This document shows, piece by piece, positions 24,791 to 33,518 of a stretch of DNA of 52,327 nt. The notes under the pieces were generated by a model. It searched no databases. It worked only from the letters and a program-made list of their open reading frames with translations, and was not told the origin of the DNA. The position numbers and the translations under genes were made by a program. Source of the DNA: Lachnospiraceae bacterium (GTDB taxonomy: Bacteria; Bacillota; Clostridia; Lachnospirales; Lachnospiraceae); the NCBI GenBank assembly GCA_016284315.1, contig JAEEOO010000020.1, positions 1 through 52,327 of the forward strand, read 5' to 3'. Every line of letters starts with the position of its first letter. The first letter of the stretch is position 1.

Positions 24791-25369
24791 TTAAAACAGT
24801 AGTATACGGGTAGGTTTAATATCAAATTCATTTCTTGGAATATGGACTATTTCCTGCATTTTATAGCCAATCGCTATGCAAGATTTATGTAAACCGCATC
24901 TTTCTGCAAGAAATCTGTCATAAAAGCCACCACCATATCCCAATCTGTAGCCTTCTTTATCAAAAGCCACACCCGGCATGATCATCAAGGTGTTTTCAAC
25001 TTCTGAATCGCTGTATATATATGGTTTGCAGCCTTCTTTCGGCTCTCTTATTCCCTTAAATCCGATTTCAAGGTCTTCTAACGAACTTATCTCGTAGAAA
25101 ACCATATCTTTATTCTCTATTTTGGGTAAAAACACCCTAATACCTTTATCAAGCAAATATCGGTTAATGGAGTCTGTATCGATCTCACTTCCAAAAGAAG
25201 CAAATGAAAGAACCCGGGTCTTATTATCCAAAACATCCAATCTCTTGAAAAATTCAAGCATTCTTTCGCTTGCCCTAATTCTTTCGGTCTCAGGTATTTC
25301 ATCTCTTTTTTTAATGATCTCTTTTCTTAATAAAGACTTTTCCTTTTTAAGATTAGCCCATTGCTCCAT
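24791..25369 (-). CDS. 5-formyltetrahydrofolate cyclo-ligase
   Basis: It converts 5-formyl-THF to 5,10-methenyl-THF with ATP, salvaging a storage folate. The 192-residue protein has an N-terminal KKEKSLLRKEIIKKRDEI basic segment that binds nucleotide and the C-terminal signature MPGVAFDKEGYRLGYGGGFYDR near 134-155 (split by positions: PGVAFD, then GYGGGFYDRFL). It lies between proB (7 bp) and proA (23 bp) in one transcript. The other folate genes of the window (folD, fhs) lie 15 kb away. No regulatory reason for the pro linkage is visible. Confidence 0.93.
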   Translation of the reverse strand: MEQWANLKKEKSLLRKEIIKKRDEIPETERIRASERMLEFFKRLDVLDNKTRVLSFASFGSEIDTDSINRYLLDKGIRVFLPKIENKDMVFYEISSLEDLEIGFKGIREPKEGCKPYIYSDSEVENTLMIMPGVAFDKEGYRLGYGGGFYDRFLAERCGLHKSCIAIGYKMQEIVHIPRNEFDIKPTRILLF

Positions 25370-25376
25370 AAAATAC

Positions 25377-26249
25377 CTATTTTCTGTGAAGGCTCTCTAC
25401 ATATTCGGGAAGTTTAAAGTTCTCATCAACATGTGATAAGAAAAGGGTTCCCTCATTTTCTCCATCCATGATGCGGTGAAGGATACCGATATCCTTGCTG
25501 TTACAGATGATCATATCGCAGCCGGTTCTTGTTGCGATCTGCCCTGCAATAAGCTTTGTACCCATTCCTCCGGTACCCACATTGCTTCCGGTGGATTCCT
25601 TGCCCATGTTCATATGCTCATCATCAAGGGTCTCAACGACCTCGATAAACTTAGCATCCTTGCAAGTTCTGGGATCATCGGTATAAAGTCCGTCAATATC
25701 GGAAAGAAGGATAAGAAGATCCGCTCCGATTATTGAAGCAACACATGCACTAAGAGTATCATTATCACCAAACTCGATCTCGTAGGTAGATACGGTATCG
25801 TTCTCATTAACGATAGGAATAACTCCCATCTTAAAGAGTTCCTGGAAAGTATTTGTTGCATTATATCTGTTAAGATCATTAACAACAGTATTTCTTGTCA
25901 TAAGTACCTGGGCAATGATCTGGTTGTATTCACTGAAAAACTTCTCATATACCATCATCAGTTTACCCTGGCCGATGGCTGCACAGGCCTGTTTTTCGGC
26001 GGTGGTAAGAGGTACTTTGGATCCCTTGATCTCACTGATATGTACAGCCTTCTTACCTGCGGCAACAGCACCACTGGTAACAAGGACAACTTCCTTACCC
26101 TGATTTCTGATATCACAGAGCTCTCTTATCAGCTTTTCAATACGGATATAATCAAAATCTCCTGTTTCAGCATGCTGTAATGAAGATGATCCGATCTTAA
26201 CTACTATTCTCTTTTTGTCTTTAATTCTCTCTCTTAATGTCTCGTTCAT
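25377..26249 (-). CDS. proB: Glutamate 5-kinase (short form without PUA domain)
   Basis: It phosphorylates glutamate to gamma-glutamyl phosphate, the first and usually proline-inhibited step of proline synthesis. The 290-residue protein is an amino-acid kinase domain: VVKIGSSSL near 16, LVTSGAVAAG near 57, NENDTVSTYEIEFGDND near 144-160, and GTGGMGTKLIAG near 226. The C-terminal PUA domain of E. coli ProB (367 residues) is absent, as in some other bacterial ProB. The ATG at 26249 with AAGG eight bases upstream is preferred over a GTG three codons earlier. A TATAAT (26266-26271) upstream suggests a start site here, although its -35 is poor. Confidence 0.94.
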   Translation of the reverse strand: MNETLRERIKDKKRIVVKIGSSSLQHAETGDFDYIRIEKLIRELCDIRNQGKEVVLVTSGAVAAGKKAVHISEIKGSKVPLTTAEKQACAAIGQGKLMMVYEKFFSEYNQIIAQVLMTRNTVVNDLNRYNATNTFQELFKMGVIPIVNENDTVSTYEIEFGDNDTLSACVASIIGADLLILLSDIDGLYTDDPRTCKDAKFIEVVETLDDEHMNMGKESTGSNVGTGGMGTKLIAGQIATRTGCDMIICNSKDIGILHRIMDGENEGTLFLSHVDENFKLPEYVESLHRK

Positions 26250-26292
26250 GTCTGTCACCTTATATATTATAGAATTTCAGATAATCATAAGT

Positions 26293-27936
26293 TTACAACC
26301 CGAGGATGTTTTTCGCAACATGCTCAGCTACTTTTATGCCGTCCATAGCCGCAGAAGTAATGCCTCCCGCATAACCCGCTCCTTCGCCGCAGGGGTAAAG
26401 ACCTTTCATATTACTCTGAAAATCTTCATCTCTGTTTATTCTTACGGGAGAAGATGTCCTGCTCTCAACACCGGCTAAAATAGCCTCATCATAAGCAAAT
26501 CCGGGGATGATCTTATCAAAGTGCTCCATTCCCTGAACAAAGGATTCATTCATGTCCTTGGTATAAATACTGCGAAGATCCGCATATTCGTAGTGTCCTT
26601 TAATACCGGGGGCAAAATCCTTAAATGTATTTCTTACCTCATCTGATAAATCGTGTTCCTTCGAGTATGGATTATCTTTTTTAAAGTCACCGTATTTCTG
26701 AATAGGTACGGCTCCATTTCCCAGTTCAAATGCTTTCTTCTCAAAATTTCTCTGGAATTCAACTCCCGCAAGCGGATGATCCGATGGATAATCGGATGGA
26801 TCAACGGTAAAGATGATAGCGCTGTTTGCGCACTTTCCGTCACGCTTACTGTAGCTCATGCCGTTAACAGCAGTCATACCTTCTTCGGAAGAAGCATTTA
26901 CAACATATCCTCCCGGGCACATGCAAAATGAAAATACGCCGCGGCCGTTGTCTGTCTTGGCTGTAAGCTTATAATCTGCAGCTCCGAGATTTTTGCTCTC
27001 TTCGGTACCATACTGTGAAAGATTTATAAGAGCCTGGGGATGGATGACTCTAAAGCCCACGGAAAAAGGTTTCTGTTCCATGGATATTCCGCTGTCATAT
27101 AGTACTTTAAAGGTATCTCTTGCTGAATGGCCAATGGCTAATACAACATGATCGCTATCAAATCGTTCACCGTTAACAACAACGCCATTTACTCTACCGT
27201 TATCAATTAAGACTTCTGAAACAAGACTGTTAAATCTTACTTCCCCGCCAAGACTTATGATCTCTTCGCGTATAGACTTTACAACAGTCTTGAGAATATC
27301 GGTACCGATGTGGGGCTTTGCGTCATAAAGGATCTTTTCCGGTGCTCCATGATCAACAAAAGTTTCAAGCACGTATTTGTTTAATCCAAAAGGATCCTTA
27401 ATGAGTGTATTTAATTTACCGTCTGAAAAAGTGCCTGCTCCCCCTTCACCGAATTGTACATTGGAAGAAGGATCAAGTATTCCGGTTTCCCAGAATTTCT
27501 CTACATCCTTTGACCTTTCATCTACGGACTTACCTCTTTCAAAAACAATGGGTTTAAATCCTGCTTTTGCTAGGTTATATGCACAAAAAAGACCACAGGG
27601 TCCGCTTCCGATAATGACAGGCCTATAACCATTGTCACCATTTGCCTTATAAGGGAATTCATAATTAAGTTCCTTATAAAGACTTAGATTATTTGCAATA
27701 TCCTTCTTCTTTGAATTTTTTTCAAAGACAGATTTTTCATTATTCACAGAAAATGCCACAGTATAAGAATAAAAGATCTGAGGCTTTTTTCTTGCATCAA
27801 TGCTTCTTTTTAAGATCTTAAGATCACTGACATTTCCCTGTATGTTTAATGTCTTAACGATCTTCTTTTTAAGTGCGTTCTCGATATCATTATCAGAAAT
27901 TTCAGCACTTATTTTTATCTGGGAAAGTTTTAACAT
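26293..27936 (-). CDS. FAD-dependent NAD(P)/FAD oxidoreductase (COG2509-like)
   Basis: The 547-residue protein has a distinctive N-terminal alpha/beta domain (about 1-95) followed by a Rossmann FAD-binding motif VIIGSGPCGLFCAYNLAKAG near 108-127, then GGAGTFSDGKLNT and a C-terminal FAD motif LYPCGEGAGYAGGITSAA near 513-530. This arrangement fits the uncharacterised FAD-dependent dehydrogenases common in Firmicutes; the substrate is unknown. Cysteine pairs in VFSFCMCPGGYVV are family features. The start at ATG 27936 overlaps the upstream stop by seven bases (ATGTTAA), with GGGGGAGG upstream, so it is coupled to the BaiN-like gene. Confidence 0.88.
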   Translation of the reverse strand: MLKLSQIKISAEISDNDIENALKKKIVKTLNIQGNVSDLKILKRSIDARKKPQIFYSYTVAFSVNNEKSVFEKNSKKKDIANNLSLYKELNYEFPYKANGDNGYRPVIIGSGPCGLFCAYNLAKAGFKPIVFERGKSVDERSKDVEKFWETGILDPSSNVQFGEGGAGTFSDGKLNTLIKDPFGLNKYVLETFVDHGAPEKILYDAKPHIGTDILKTVVKSIREEIISLGGEVRFNSLVSEVLIDNGRVNGVVVNGERFDSDHVVLAIGHSARDTFKVLYDSGISMEQKPFSVGFRVIHPQALINLSQYGTEESKNLGAADYKLTAKTDNGRGVFSFCMCPGGYVVNASSEEGMTAVNGMSYSKRDGKCANSAIIFTVDPSDYPSDHPLAGVEFQRNFEKKAFELGNGAVPIQKYGDFKKDNPYSKEHDLSDEVRNTFKDFAPGIKGHYEYADLRSIYTKDMNESFVQGMEHFDKIIPGFAYDEAILAGVESRTSSPVRINRDEDFQSNMKGLYPCGEGAGYAGGITSAAMDGIKVAEHVAKNILGL

Positions 27937-29171
27937 GTAGATGCCGCCTCCCCCGCTATAAAGCCTCCGGTCCATGCCCACTGAAGGTTATATCCACCGC
28001 AGACACCGTCAGCATCAAGAACTTCTCCCGCAAAATAAAGACCGGGGTAAGTCTTTGATTCAAAATCACCGGTGATCTCTGATAATAGGATTCCTCCTGC
28101 TGTAGTCTGAGATTGATCGTAGGAATTAACGCCGTTAACCGTTACTCTGAAATGCTTAAGAGCATTGACCAGTTTACCGATAAGGGCCTTGTCGTCAGAA
28201 ATGGTTTCGGAAGGTTTTATACCAAGCTTTTTTAATACACAAAGAGCAAGTTTTTTGTTGATGAATCCACCAAGAAACTGCTCATAATTCCTTCCGCTTA
28301 AAAACATTACCCTTGTCATGAACTCGTTAAATATAACGCCTTCATCAACATCGGGGAAAAAGTCTATATCAACGGTTACTTTGCCTTTTTCAAGCATCTC
28401 TGCAATAATACGGCTGATCTGGAAAACAGGGATACCGGATATTCCGTAATCAGTTATCTGAAGTTCGCCGTATGAGAAGCCTTCACCCGATTCCTCACAC
28501 TCGATCAATAGCGAAGCCTGGGCTCTTACGCCTGAAATACTCTTCCAAAAATCTCCGTCACATTTTACTCCGCAAAGAGCAGGATATAGTTTGGTCATCT
28601 TTAAACCAAGTTCTCCGGCGATCCTGTAACCGGCTCCATCAGAACCTGTCTTGGGGGCTGCTTTTCCTCCTGTAGTAACGATGACCTTATCAAAATGCAT
28701 GGACTGATCTTTTTTACGCTTCTCACCATCGGTTAAGTCATAAACAACATCAAATCCTTTGTCTTTTTCTGAGGGCTCTACTTCTTTAACATTACAGTTA
28801 AGCATAAAACTTACGCCTAAAGAAGCTGCCTCAAATCTGAGAGCGTCAAGAACAGCTGAAGCCTGCTCACTGTGAGGATAAATCCCTCCTCTCTTCTCTG
28901 TAAGGAGAAGTCCTAAGCTGTTGAAGAATTGAACTGTTTCATTAAGCCCAAATCTCTCAAGTGCAGATAAAACAAAAGACCTGTCACCTGAATAGTAAAA
29001 CTCAGGTGATAGGTTCGTATTGGAAAGATTACATTTACCGTTACCGGTCATGAGTATTTTCTTTCCTACTCTGTCATTCTTCTCAAAGACAGTTACATGT
29101 GCATTTTTCCTTGCTGCACTGATAGCAGCCGTTAAACCGGCGGCACCGCCGCCTATAACTGCGATTTTCAA
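27930..29171 (-). CDS. BaiN/RdsA (HI0933-like) family flavoprotein
   Basis: HI0933-like flavoproteins bind FAD and include BaiN, implicated in bile-acid ring reduction; most members have unknown substrates. The 413-residue protein starts KIAVIGGGAAGLTAAISAA (FAD Rossmann motif) and shows the family motifs KILMTGNGKCNLSN near 38-51, VTTGGKAAPKTGSDGAGY near 165-182, QTTAGGILLSEI near 356, and GVCGGYNLQWAWTGG near 388-402. The start is TTG at 29169-29171, with GGAG nine bases upstream. It overlaps the next FAD oxidoreductase by seven bases. A bile-acid role should not be assumed, since no other bai gene is present. Confidence 0.9.
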   Translation of the reverse strand: MKIAVIGGGAAGLTAAISAARKNAHVTVFEKNDRVGKKILMTGNGKCNLSNTNLSPEFYYSGDRSFVLSALERFGLNETVQFFNSLGLLLTEKRGGIYPHSEQASAVLDALRFEAASLGVSFMLNCNVKEVEPSEKDKGFDVVYDLTDGEKRKKDQSMHFDKVIVTTGGKAAPKTGSDGAGYRIAGELGLKMTKLYPALCGVKCDGDFWKSISGVRAQASLLIECEESGEGFSYGELQITDYGISGIPVFQISRIIAEMLEKGKVTVDIDFFPDVDEGVIFNEFMTRVMFLSGRNYEQFLGGFINKKLALCVLKKLGIKPSETISDDKALIGKLVNALKHFRVTVNGVNSYDQSQTTAGGILLSEITGDFESKTYPGLYFAGEVLDADGVCGGYNLQWAWTGGFIAGEAASTC

Positions 29172-29191
29172 TTTATTCTACTCCGATAGGT

Positions 29192-30799
29192 TTATAAAAC
29201 ATGTAATGTTTGTCCAAGCGACATAACAAACTTGCTTGCAGGCAGGTAATTAAGTTCGGTTTCCTTAAAGTTCCTGCTAAGAAGAAGTATGATGAGATAA
29301 AGGATCACCATCTCAACAAATGATATTAGCAGCGTAAAAATATTACCGAGATGAGGAGATACAACCTTTGATATCAAAACATTTAAAACGCACACTACAG
29401 CTGCTACAAGAACAGGTACAAGAACATTGCTTATTGGATCAATATTCATCTCCATCTTAACGACTGCAAGAAGCAGGTATCCGATGAATTTGATGATGAA
29501 CTGGATCATAAGCGCCAATGAAAAAGCAATAGTCACATCGCTTGCCTTCTTCATTGAGAAAAACATGATAAGAACAAATACCACATCTGCAGGGATCTGT
29601 ACAAAGTATGTCAGGATGGTCAATCCATTCATCACAAGAAGTCTTAACATGAAAAGGGATGCCAGCATAAAAAGCGTTGAAAATCCACCATAGACCAAAA
29701 GCTTAGAAGCAAGTTCTTTAGCTTCTCCCTCAAAAAGTGTGGCAATGATACTGCTTTCAGCAATTAAGTACATGCACCCAAAAGCTCCATAAATAAAGCA
29801 TAAATGAAATCCAGTCTGGAAAGCATTCTGAGCATATCTCATCTTATCCTTGCGATAATCGGAAGTAATTTCCAATGTCAAAGGTAAAAGCATAATGTAA
29901 CCAAAGGATACAAATATAAGAGCAGGTATCAAAACGGTTACACCAAAGAGGCCGATCTTCTCAGCTCCCACCATGGCATTTCCAATATGATGATAAATAA
30001 GAAATACTCCTGCTACAAAGGGGAAAATAACAAATAATCCACCGATTGCATCAAGGATCCTTCTTTTCCAAACGAGAAGAAATACATTTCCGGTATTATC
30101 TCTTCTTGCTACAAAATCTTCTTCATAGTCATTGCCACTCTGCTTCGCAACAAGCTTTAATACAAGAAGAAGTATCATGACAAGGATCTCGGAAAGAATT
30201 GCTGAGAGACAAATTCCGATACATGAATATACAGCAGAAAAATCATCCTGCTTTAAAAGCTTTGATACCTTCTCTCCATAATCTGCAAGAATAGTAATAC
30301 TGATATTTCCAAATGCTGCAAAAAGAATAAATCTGATAACCGAAACCGCGCCTACAGCAGTCATGGAATTCTTACGACTGCAAAGATATGCCGCAATGTT
30401 TTCATTGATAAGGCGAAGTACAAAAAGCACTGCGAAAAGCCAGATAAGATAATAAGCATGGCTTATCTTGAAAACATTTAGAAGAATGTATGATCCCACA
30501 AATCCGATGACCAAAGAAATAACAAAAGCAGTAAAATAGTTCATGGAAGCCGAATACTTCATAACAAGTTTTGCTGATTTAAACTTATTCTTTGAATACT
30601 TGCTTCTTAATAATCTTCCTACGACTTCGGATATCTTATCACCAAAAAAGACCCACATAGCCTCATACATCATGAAGCAGGTGAGCAGATATCCCATACC
30701 TATGTCGCCTATGCGAAATCTGAATGTAAGGCAGCCGGATAAAAATACTATAACGGCAAGTCCTTCCAATCTGTTTTTATCAATAAGTGCGTCGTTCAT
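29192..30799 (-). CDS. Polytopic membrane protein, probable MOP/MATE-type lipid or polysaccharide flippase
   Basis: The 535-residue protein is almost entirely hydrophobic, with an estimated twelve to fourteen membrane spans and short charged loops, the pattern of polysaccharide-biosynthesis/MurJ-like MOP flippases. Individual family motifs are weak, so the substrate and even the family are inferred from topology and length. The ATG at 30799 has GGGTG six bases upstream and is preferred over the GTG three codons earlier. It follows ybeY by 15 bp in the same operon and precedes the BaiN-like gene by 20 bp. No glycan-synthesis genes flank it. Note the unusually short hydrophilic C-terminus. Confidence 0.65.
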   Translation of the reverse strand: MNDALIDKNRLEGLAVIVFLSGCLTFRFRIGDIGMGYLLTCFMMYEAMWVFFGDKISEVVGRLLRSKYSKNKFKSAKLVMKYSASMNYFTAFVISLVIGFVGSYILLNVFKISHAYYLIWLFAVLFVLRLINENIAAYLCSRKNSMTAVGAVSVIRFILFAAFGNISITILADYGEKVSKLLKQDDFSAVYSCIGICLSAILSEILVMILLLVLKLVAKQSGNDYEEDFVARRDNTGNVFLLVWKRRILDAIGGLFVIFPFVAGVFLIYHHIGNAMVGAEKIGLFGVTVLIPALIFVSFGYIMLLPLTLEITSDYRKDKMRYAQNAFQTGFHLCFIYGAFGCMYLIAESSIIATLFEGEAKELASKLLVYGGFSTLFMLASLFMLRLLVMNGLTILTYFVQIPADVVFVLIMFFSMKKASDVTIAFSLALMIQFIIKFIGYLLLAVVKMEMNIDPISNVLVPVLVAAVVCVLNVLISKVVSPHLGNIFTLLISFVEMVILYLIILLLSRNFKETELNYLPASKFVMSLGQTLHVL

Positions 30800-30814
30800 A
30801 TAAAACACCCGTAA

Positions 30815-31318
30815 CTAATCTCTGGTAATACCTAATTCATCAAGAGCCTCTCTCTGGCGCTGTTCCATGACTGCAGCTTCCTCTTCCGTCATATGATCGT
30901 ATCCGGATAAATGAAGCATACTGTGAGCTACCAAAAATGCAAACTCTCTTTTAATGCTGTGACCGTATTCCTCAGCCTGTGATAAAATACGATCTTTTGA
31001 TAAAATAATATCACCGAGAACGATATCTCCGGTCTCGGGATCCATATAATCTGCTTCTTCTCCCTCCGGAATGTAATAATCTCCGGGTTCGTCAAACTCT
31101 AAGTTAGGGAAAGAAAGCACATCGGTTTCTTTATCTATATTTCTGAATTCACTGTTATAGCCCTTTATACCTTCATTGTCGGTTATAAGAACGTTAACAG
31201 CAATATTTTCAAATGGGCAATTCTCTCTTTCAAGTACCTTGGAGCAAACCTGTTTAACCAGTTCATCGGTATCAAAAGGGAATTCATATTCTGTTTCATT
31301 ATCAACGTAAAAGTTCAT
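30815..31318 (-). CDS. ybeY: Endoribonuclease YbeY
   Basis: This metal-dependent single-strand RNase takes part in 16S rRNA 3'-end maturation and 70S quality control. The 167-residue protein carries the UPF0054 signature with three zinc-binding histidines, HSMLHLSGYDH near 131-141. The ETDVLSFPNLEFDEPG loop near 64-79 is also typical. It overlaps the end of the upstream PgpH-like gene by 17 bases. The order phoH - 7TM/HD gene - ybeY is the classical Firmicutes arrangement; dgkA, cdd and era, which commonly follow, are replaced here by the flippase and flavoproteins. Confidence 0.96.
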   Translation of the reverse strand: MNFYVDNETEYEFPFDTDELVKQVCSKVLERENCPFENIAVNVLITDNEGIKGYNSEFRNIDKETDVLSFPNLEFDEPGDYYIPEGEEADYMDPETGDIVLGDIILSKDRILSQAEEYGHSIKREFAFLVAHSMLHLSGYDHMTEEEAAVMEQRQREALDELGITRD

Positions 31319-32534
31319 AATAAAGCTTCTCTTCCTTAAAGATTTTCATCATGGTTGTTACATCATTGTAAGTTAGGTTACTGTATGCAAAAATTCCTGC
31401 CTTCTCATATCTTGAAAAGGTTGCATCAACAAGCTTATCGATCTGGCTTGTGATATCGGTATCAGGGTTCTTTTCATATAGCGCGATTACTGCATGAATG
31501 ATGGTGTGTGAATACAAAAGCACGGCACATTCACGGCTCTTTAACCTGTTCTTGGTCCTCTTTGCAATAAAATCCGAATACTCCGTAAGAATCTCGCAAA
31601 CCTCTCCGGGGAAATGCTCTTTCTCGAAGAACTCCTCTCTTTCCTCGTAAGCAGCGGGACAGAATCTGTAATAGTATCCGGCACACTTCATAGCCTCAAC
31701 ATTAAGTCCCAGTCTTGTTGCAATACGCTCGGTAAAATATGAGGTATGGATAACATGCTTATAAGTCTTTTTATCATCTTCTCTTGTCTGAGCAAGAAGA
31801 TAATATTCCGTATCATTCAAGAGCTGATAACGATCCCTGTAAGGATACTTTACCTTAAGTGCATAAAGTCTTAATCCAAGGAATATGATGATTCCTGTAA
31901 TGATTATGTTTAATCCCGGAAGCAAAAACTGCTCCGGTGCGATCTGATTGGTGGATGTAAGGATTATTCCCGTAGTCTCGCAGGTAAAGAGAGATAAAAG
32001 GGTAACAAGAAGTGGTCTCCAGATCTTTATCTCGTCCTTAATGGGGAAGAATGCAGCTATGCCGACTCCACCGCAGATAAGATAAAGGATAACGATACCT
32101 GCTTTGCTACCTGTTGTAACGGCTGCGATGATAAGGAGCGTGGTTCCTCCAAGCATTCCCAAAAAGCTGTTAGAGAAAACGGCAAGTACTACAAAAAATC
32201 CTGTGAAAGGCCAAGCTGCCGAAGGAATGAATACGGATAACAAAGAAGCCACAAGACCTACTATAAATACCCACCAGAATCTTCCCAGATTCTTAACGGA
32301 AAGTTCCATATTAAGCTTCATGATCGGGAACTGCTTACGAACGGCAAATCCCAAAACAGCGATCATGATAACAGAAAATGCTGCTCTTTCGACAGCAGCG
32401 GAAATAAGCATGTCATAAAAGTAGAATAGACCAAAAATATAGACAAGGACTATAACCATTGACACTATTTCCGGAACAAACCAAAGGGCTGAATTATTCT
32501 CTTTTTTAACCTTTTTTTCCTTATTTTCTTCCAT
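31302..32534 (-). CDS. Truncated 7TM/HD (PgpH-like) membrane protein with degenerate HD motif
   Basis: The position between phoH and ybeY is that of pgpH, the 7TM-HD c-di-AMP phosphodiesterase. The 410-residue product (410 against about 700 in PgpH) has several membrane spans at about 20-225 and a cytoplasmic domain that aligns with the HD domain: LLNDTEYYLLAQ then TYKHVIHTSYFTERIA (near 257-272) match the PgpH LxNTEHPLL and TYHHSLMV...EAAA. Where PgpH has GAYYHDIGK, this protein has AGYYYRFCP (285-293): the metal-binding His-Asp is Tyr289-Arg290. The downstream HH and Asp ligand positions are also not recognisable. The large extracellular 7TMR-HDED domain is missing. Phosphodiesterase activity is unlikely; a membrane sensor or scaffold role is inferred. 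The start at ATG 32534 lies 14 bases inside phoH. Confidence 0.8.
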   Translation of the reverse strand: MEENKEKKVKKENNSALWFVPEIVSMVIVLVYIFGLFYFYDMLISAAVERAAFSVIMIAVLGFAVRKQFPIMKLNMELSVKNLGRFWWVFIVGLVASLLSVFIPSAAWPFTGFFVVLAVFSNSFLGMLGGTTLLIIAAVTTGSKAGIVILYLICGGVGIAAFFPIKDEIKIWRPLLVTLLSLFTCETTGIILTSTNQIAPEQFLLPGLNIIITGIIIFLGLRLYALKVKYPYRDRYQLLNDTEYYLLAQTREDDKKTYKHVIHTSYFTERIATRLGLNVEAMKCAGYYYRFCPAAYEEREEFFEKEHFPGEVCEILTEYSDFIAKRTKNRLKSRECAVLLYSHTIIHAVIALYEKNPDTDITSQIDKLVDATFSRYEKAGIFAYSNLTYNDVTTMMKIFKEEKLYYELLR

Positions 32535-33498
32535 GAGACTTTTCTTTATTTTCAAATTTATCGTAAGCTTCTACAATCTTTTGAACAAGAGGATGTCTTA
32601 CAACGTCTTTATTAGTAAGCTTGCAGAAGGAAATTCCTTCAACATTACCGAGAACTTTCTGGGCAATATCAAGACCGGACTTTGTTCCGTGAGGAAGGTC
32701 GATCTGGGTGGCATCACCGGTAACAACAACTTTTGAGCCGAAACCGATACGGGTTAAAAACATCTTCATCTGAGCAGGTGTGGTGTTCTGAGCTTCATCC
32801 AAGATAATAAAAGATGAATCAAGTGTACGACCTCTCATATAAGCAAGAGGAGCAACCTCGATAAGGCCCTTTTCCATATTACGCATAAAACTTTCTGCGC
32901 CCATGATCTGATAAAGAGCATCATAAAGAGGTCTTAAATAGGGATCCACTTTACTCTGAAGATCTCCGGGAAGGAATCCCAGTTTTTCTCCCGCTTCAAT
33001 GGCAGGTCTTGTAAGGATGATCCTTGAAACTTCTTCATTCTTAAATGCCGTAATAGCCATTGCCATAGCAAGATAGGTCTTACCTGTTCCCGCAGGGCCC
33101 AAACCAAAGGTTACCATTGAATTCTTAATGGCATCCACATACTTCTTCTGTCCAACGGTCTTAGCTTTAATAGGCTTACCATTAATGGTATGACATATAA
33201 TATCTTTGTCCAATTCTTCAAGCATTGATGAAGAATTTTCTTTTTCCATGCTGATTGCGTAATCCACGTTCTGTTCCTCAATATCATTTCCGTGCATAGT
33301 GTAAAGATTAAGCTGTGTAAGGACTGACACGGCGCCCTTAACATTCTTTCCTTCTCCCCTGACAGTAACAGCTCCGTTCCTGTCGATAACATCTACTTTA
33401 AAATCCTTTTCCAGCTTTTTAATAAAGCTGTCATTGGTTCCGAAGATCTGACGAAGGCTGTCGTTGTCTAACTGGATCTGCTGTGATACTTCGTTCAT
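32521..33498 (-). CDS. phoH: PhoH-like P-loop ATPase (YqfL/PhoH)
   Basis: The 325-residue protein has an N-terminal KH-like segment (about 1-100) and the PhoH ATPase: Walker A GLGPAGTGKTYLAMAMA near 132, ILTRPAIEAGEKLGFLPGD near 160, and Walker B SSFIILDEAQNTTPAQMKMFLTR near 230 (motif FIILDEAQN). It is thought to act with YbeY in RNA metabolism. It overlaps the PgpH-like gene by 14 bases and is 20 bp downstream of the pyrimidine-nucleoside phosphorylase. Full length and catalytic residues intact, unlike its downstream neighbour. Confidence 0.95.
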   Translation of the reverse strand: MNEVSQQIQLDNDSLRQIFGTNDSFIKKLEKDFKVDVIDRNGAVTVRGEGKNVKGAVSVLTQLNLYTMHGNDIEEQNVDYAISMEKENSSSMLEELDKDIICHTINGKPIKAKTVGQKKYVDAIKNSMVTFGLGPAGTGKTYLAMAMAITAFKNEEVSRIILTRPAIEAGEKLGFLPGDLQSKVDPYLRPLYDALYQIMGAESFMRNMEKGLIEVAPLAYMRGRTLDSSFIILDEAQNTTPAQMKMFLTRIGFGSKVVVTGDATQIDLPHGTKSGLDIAQKVLGNVEGISFCKLTNKDVVRHPLVQKIVEAYDKFENKEKSHGRK

Positions 33499-33518
33499 AA
33501 AAAGGCAAAATCCCCCGA

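Noticed and set aside
27930-29171. Bile-acid inducible flavoprotein
   Set aside because: Family homology is only to HI0933-like proteins; no bai operon is present.
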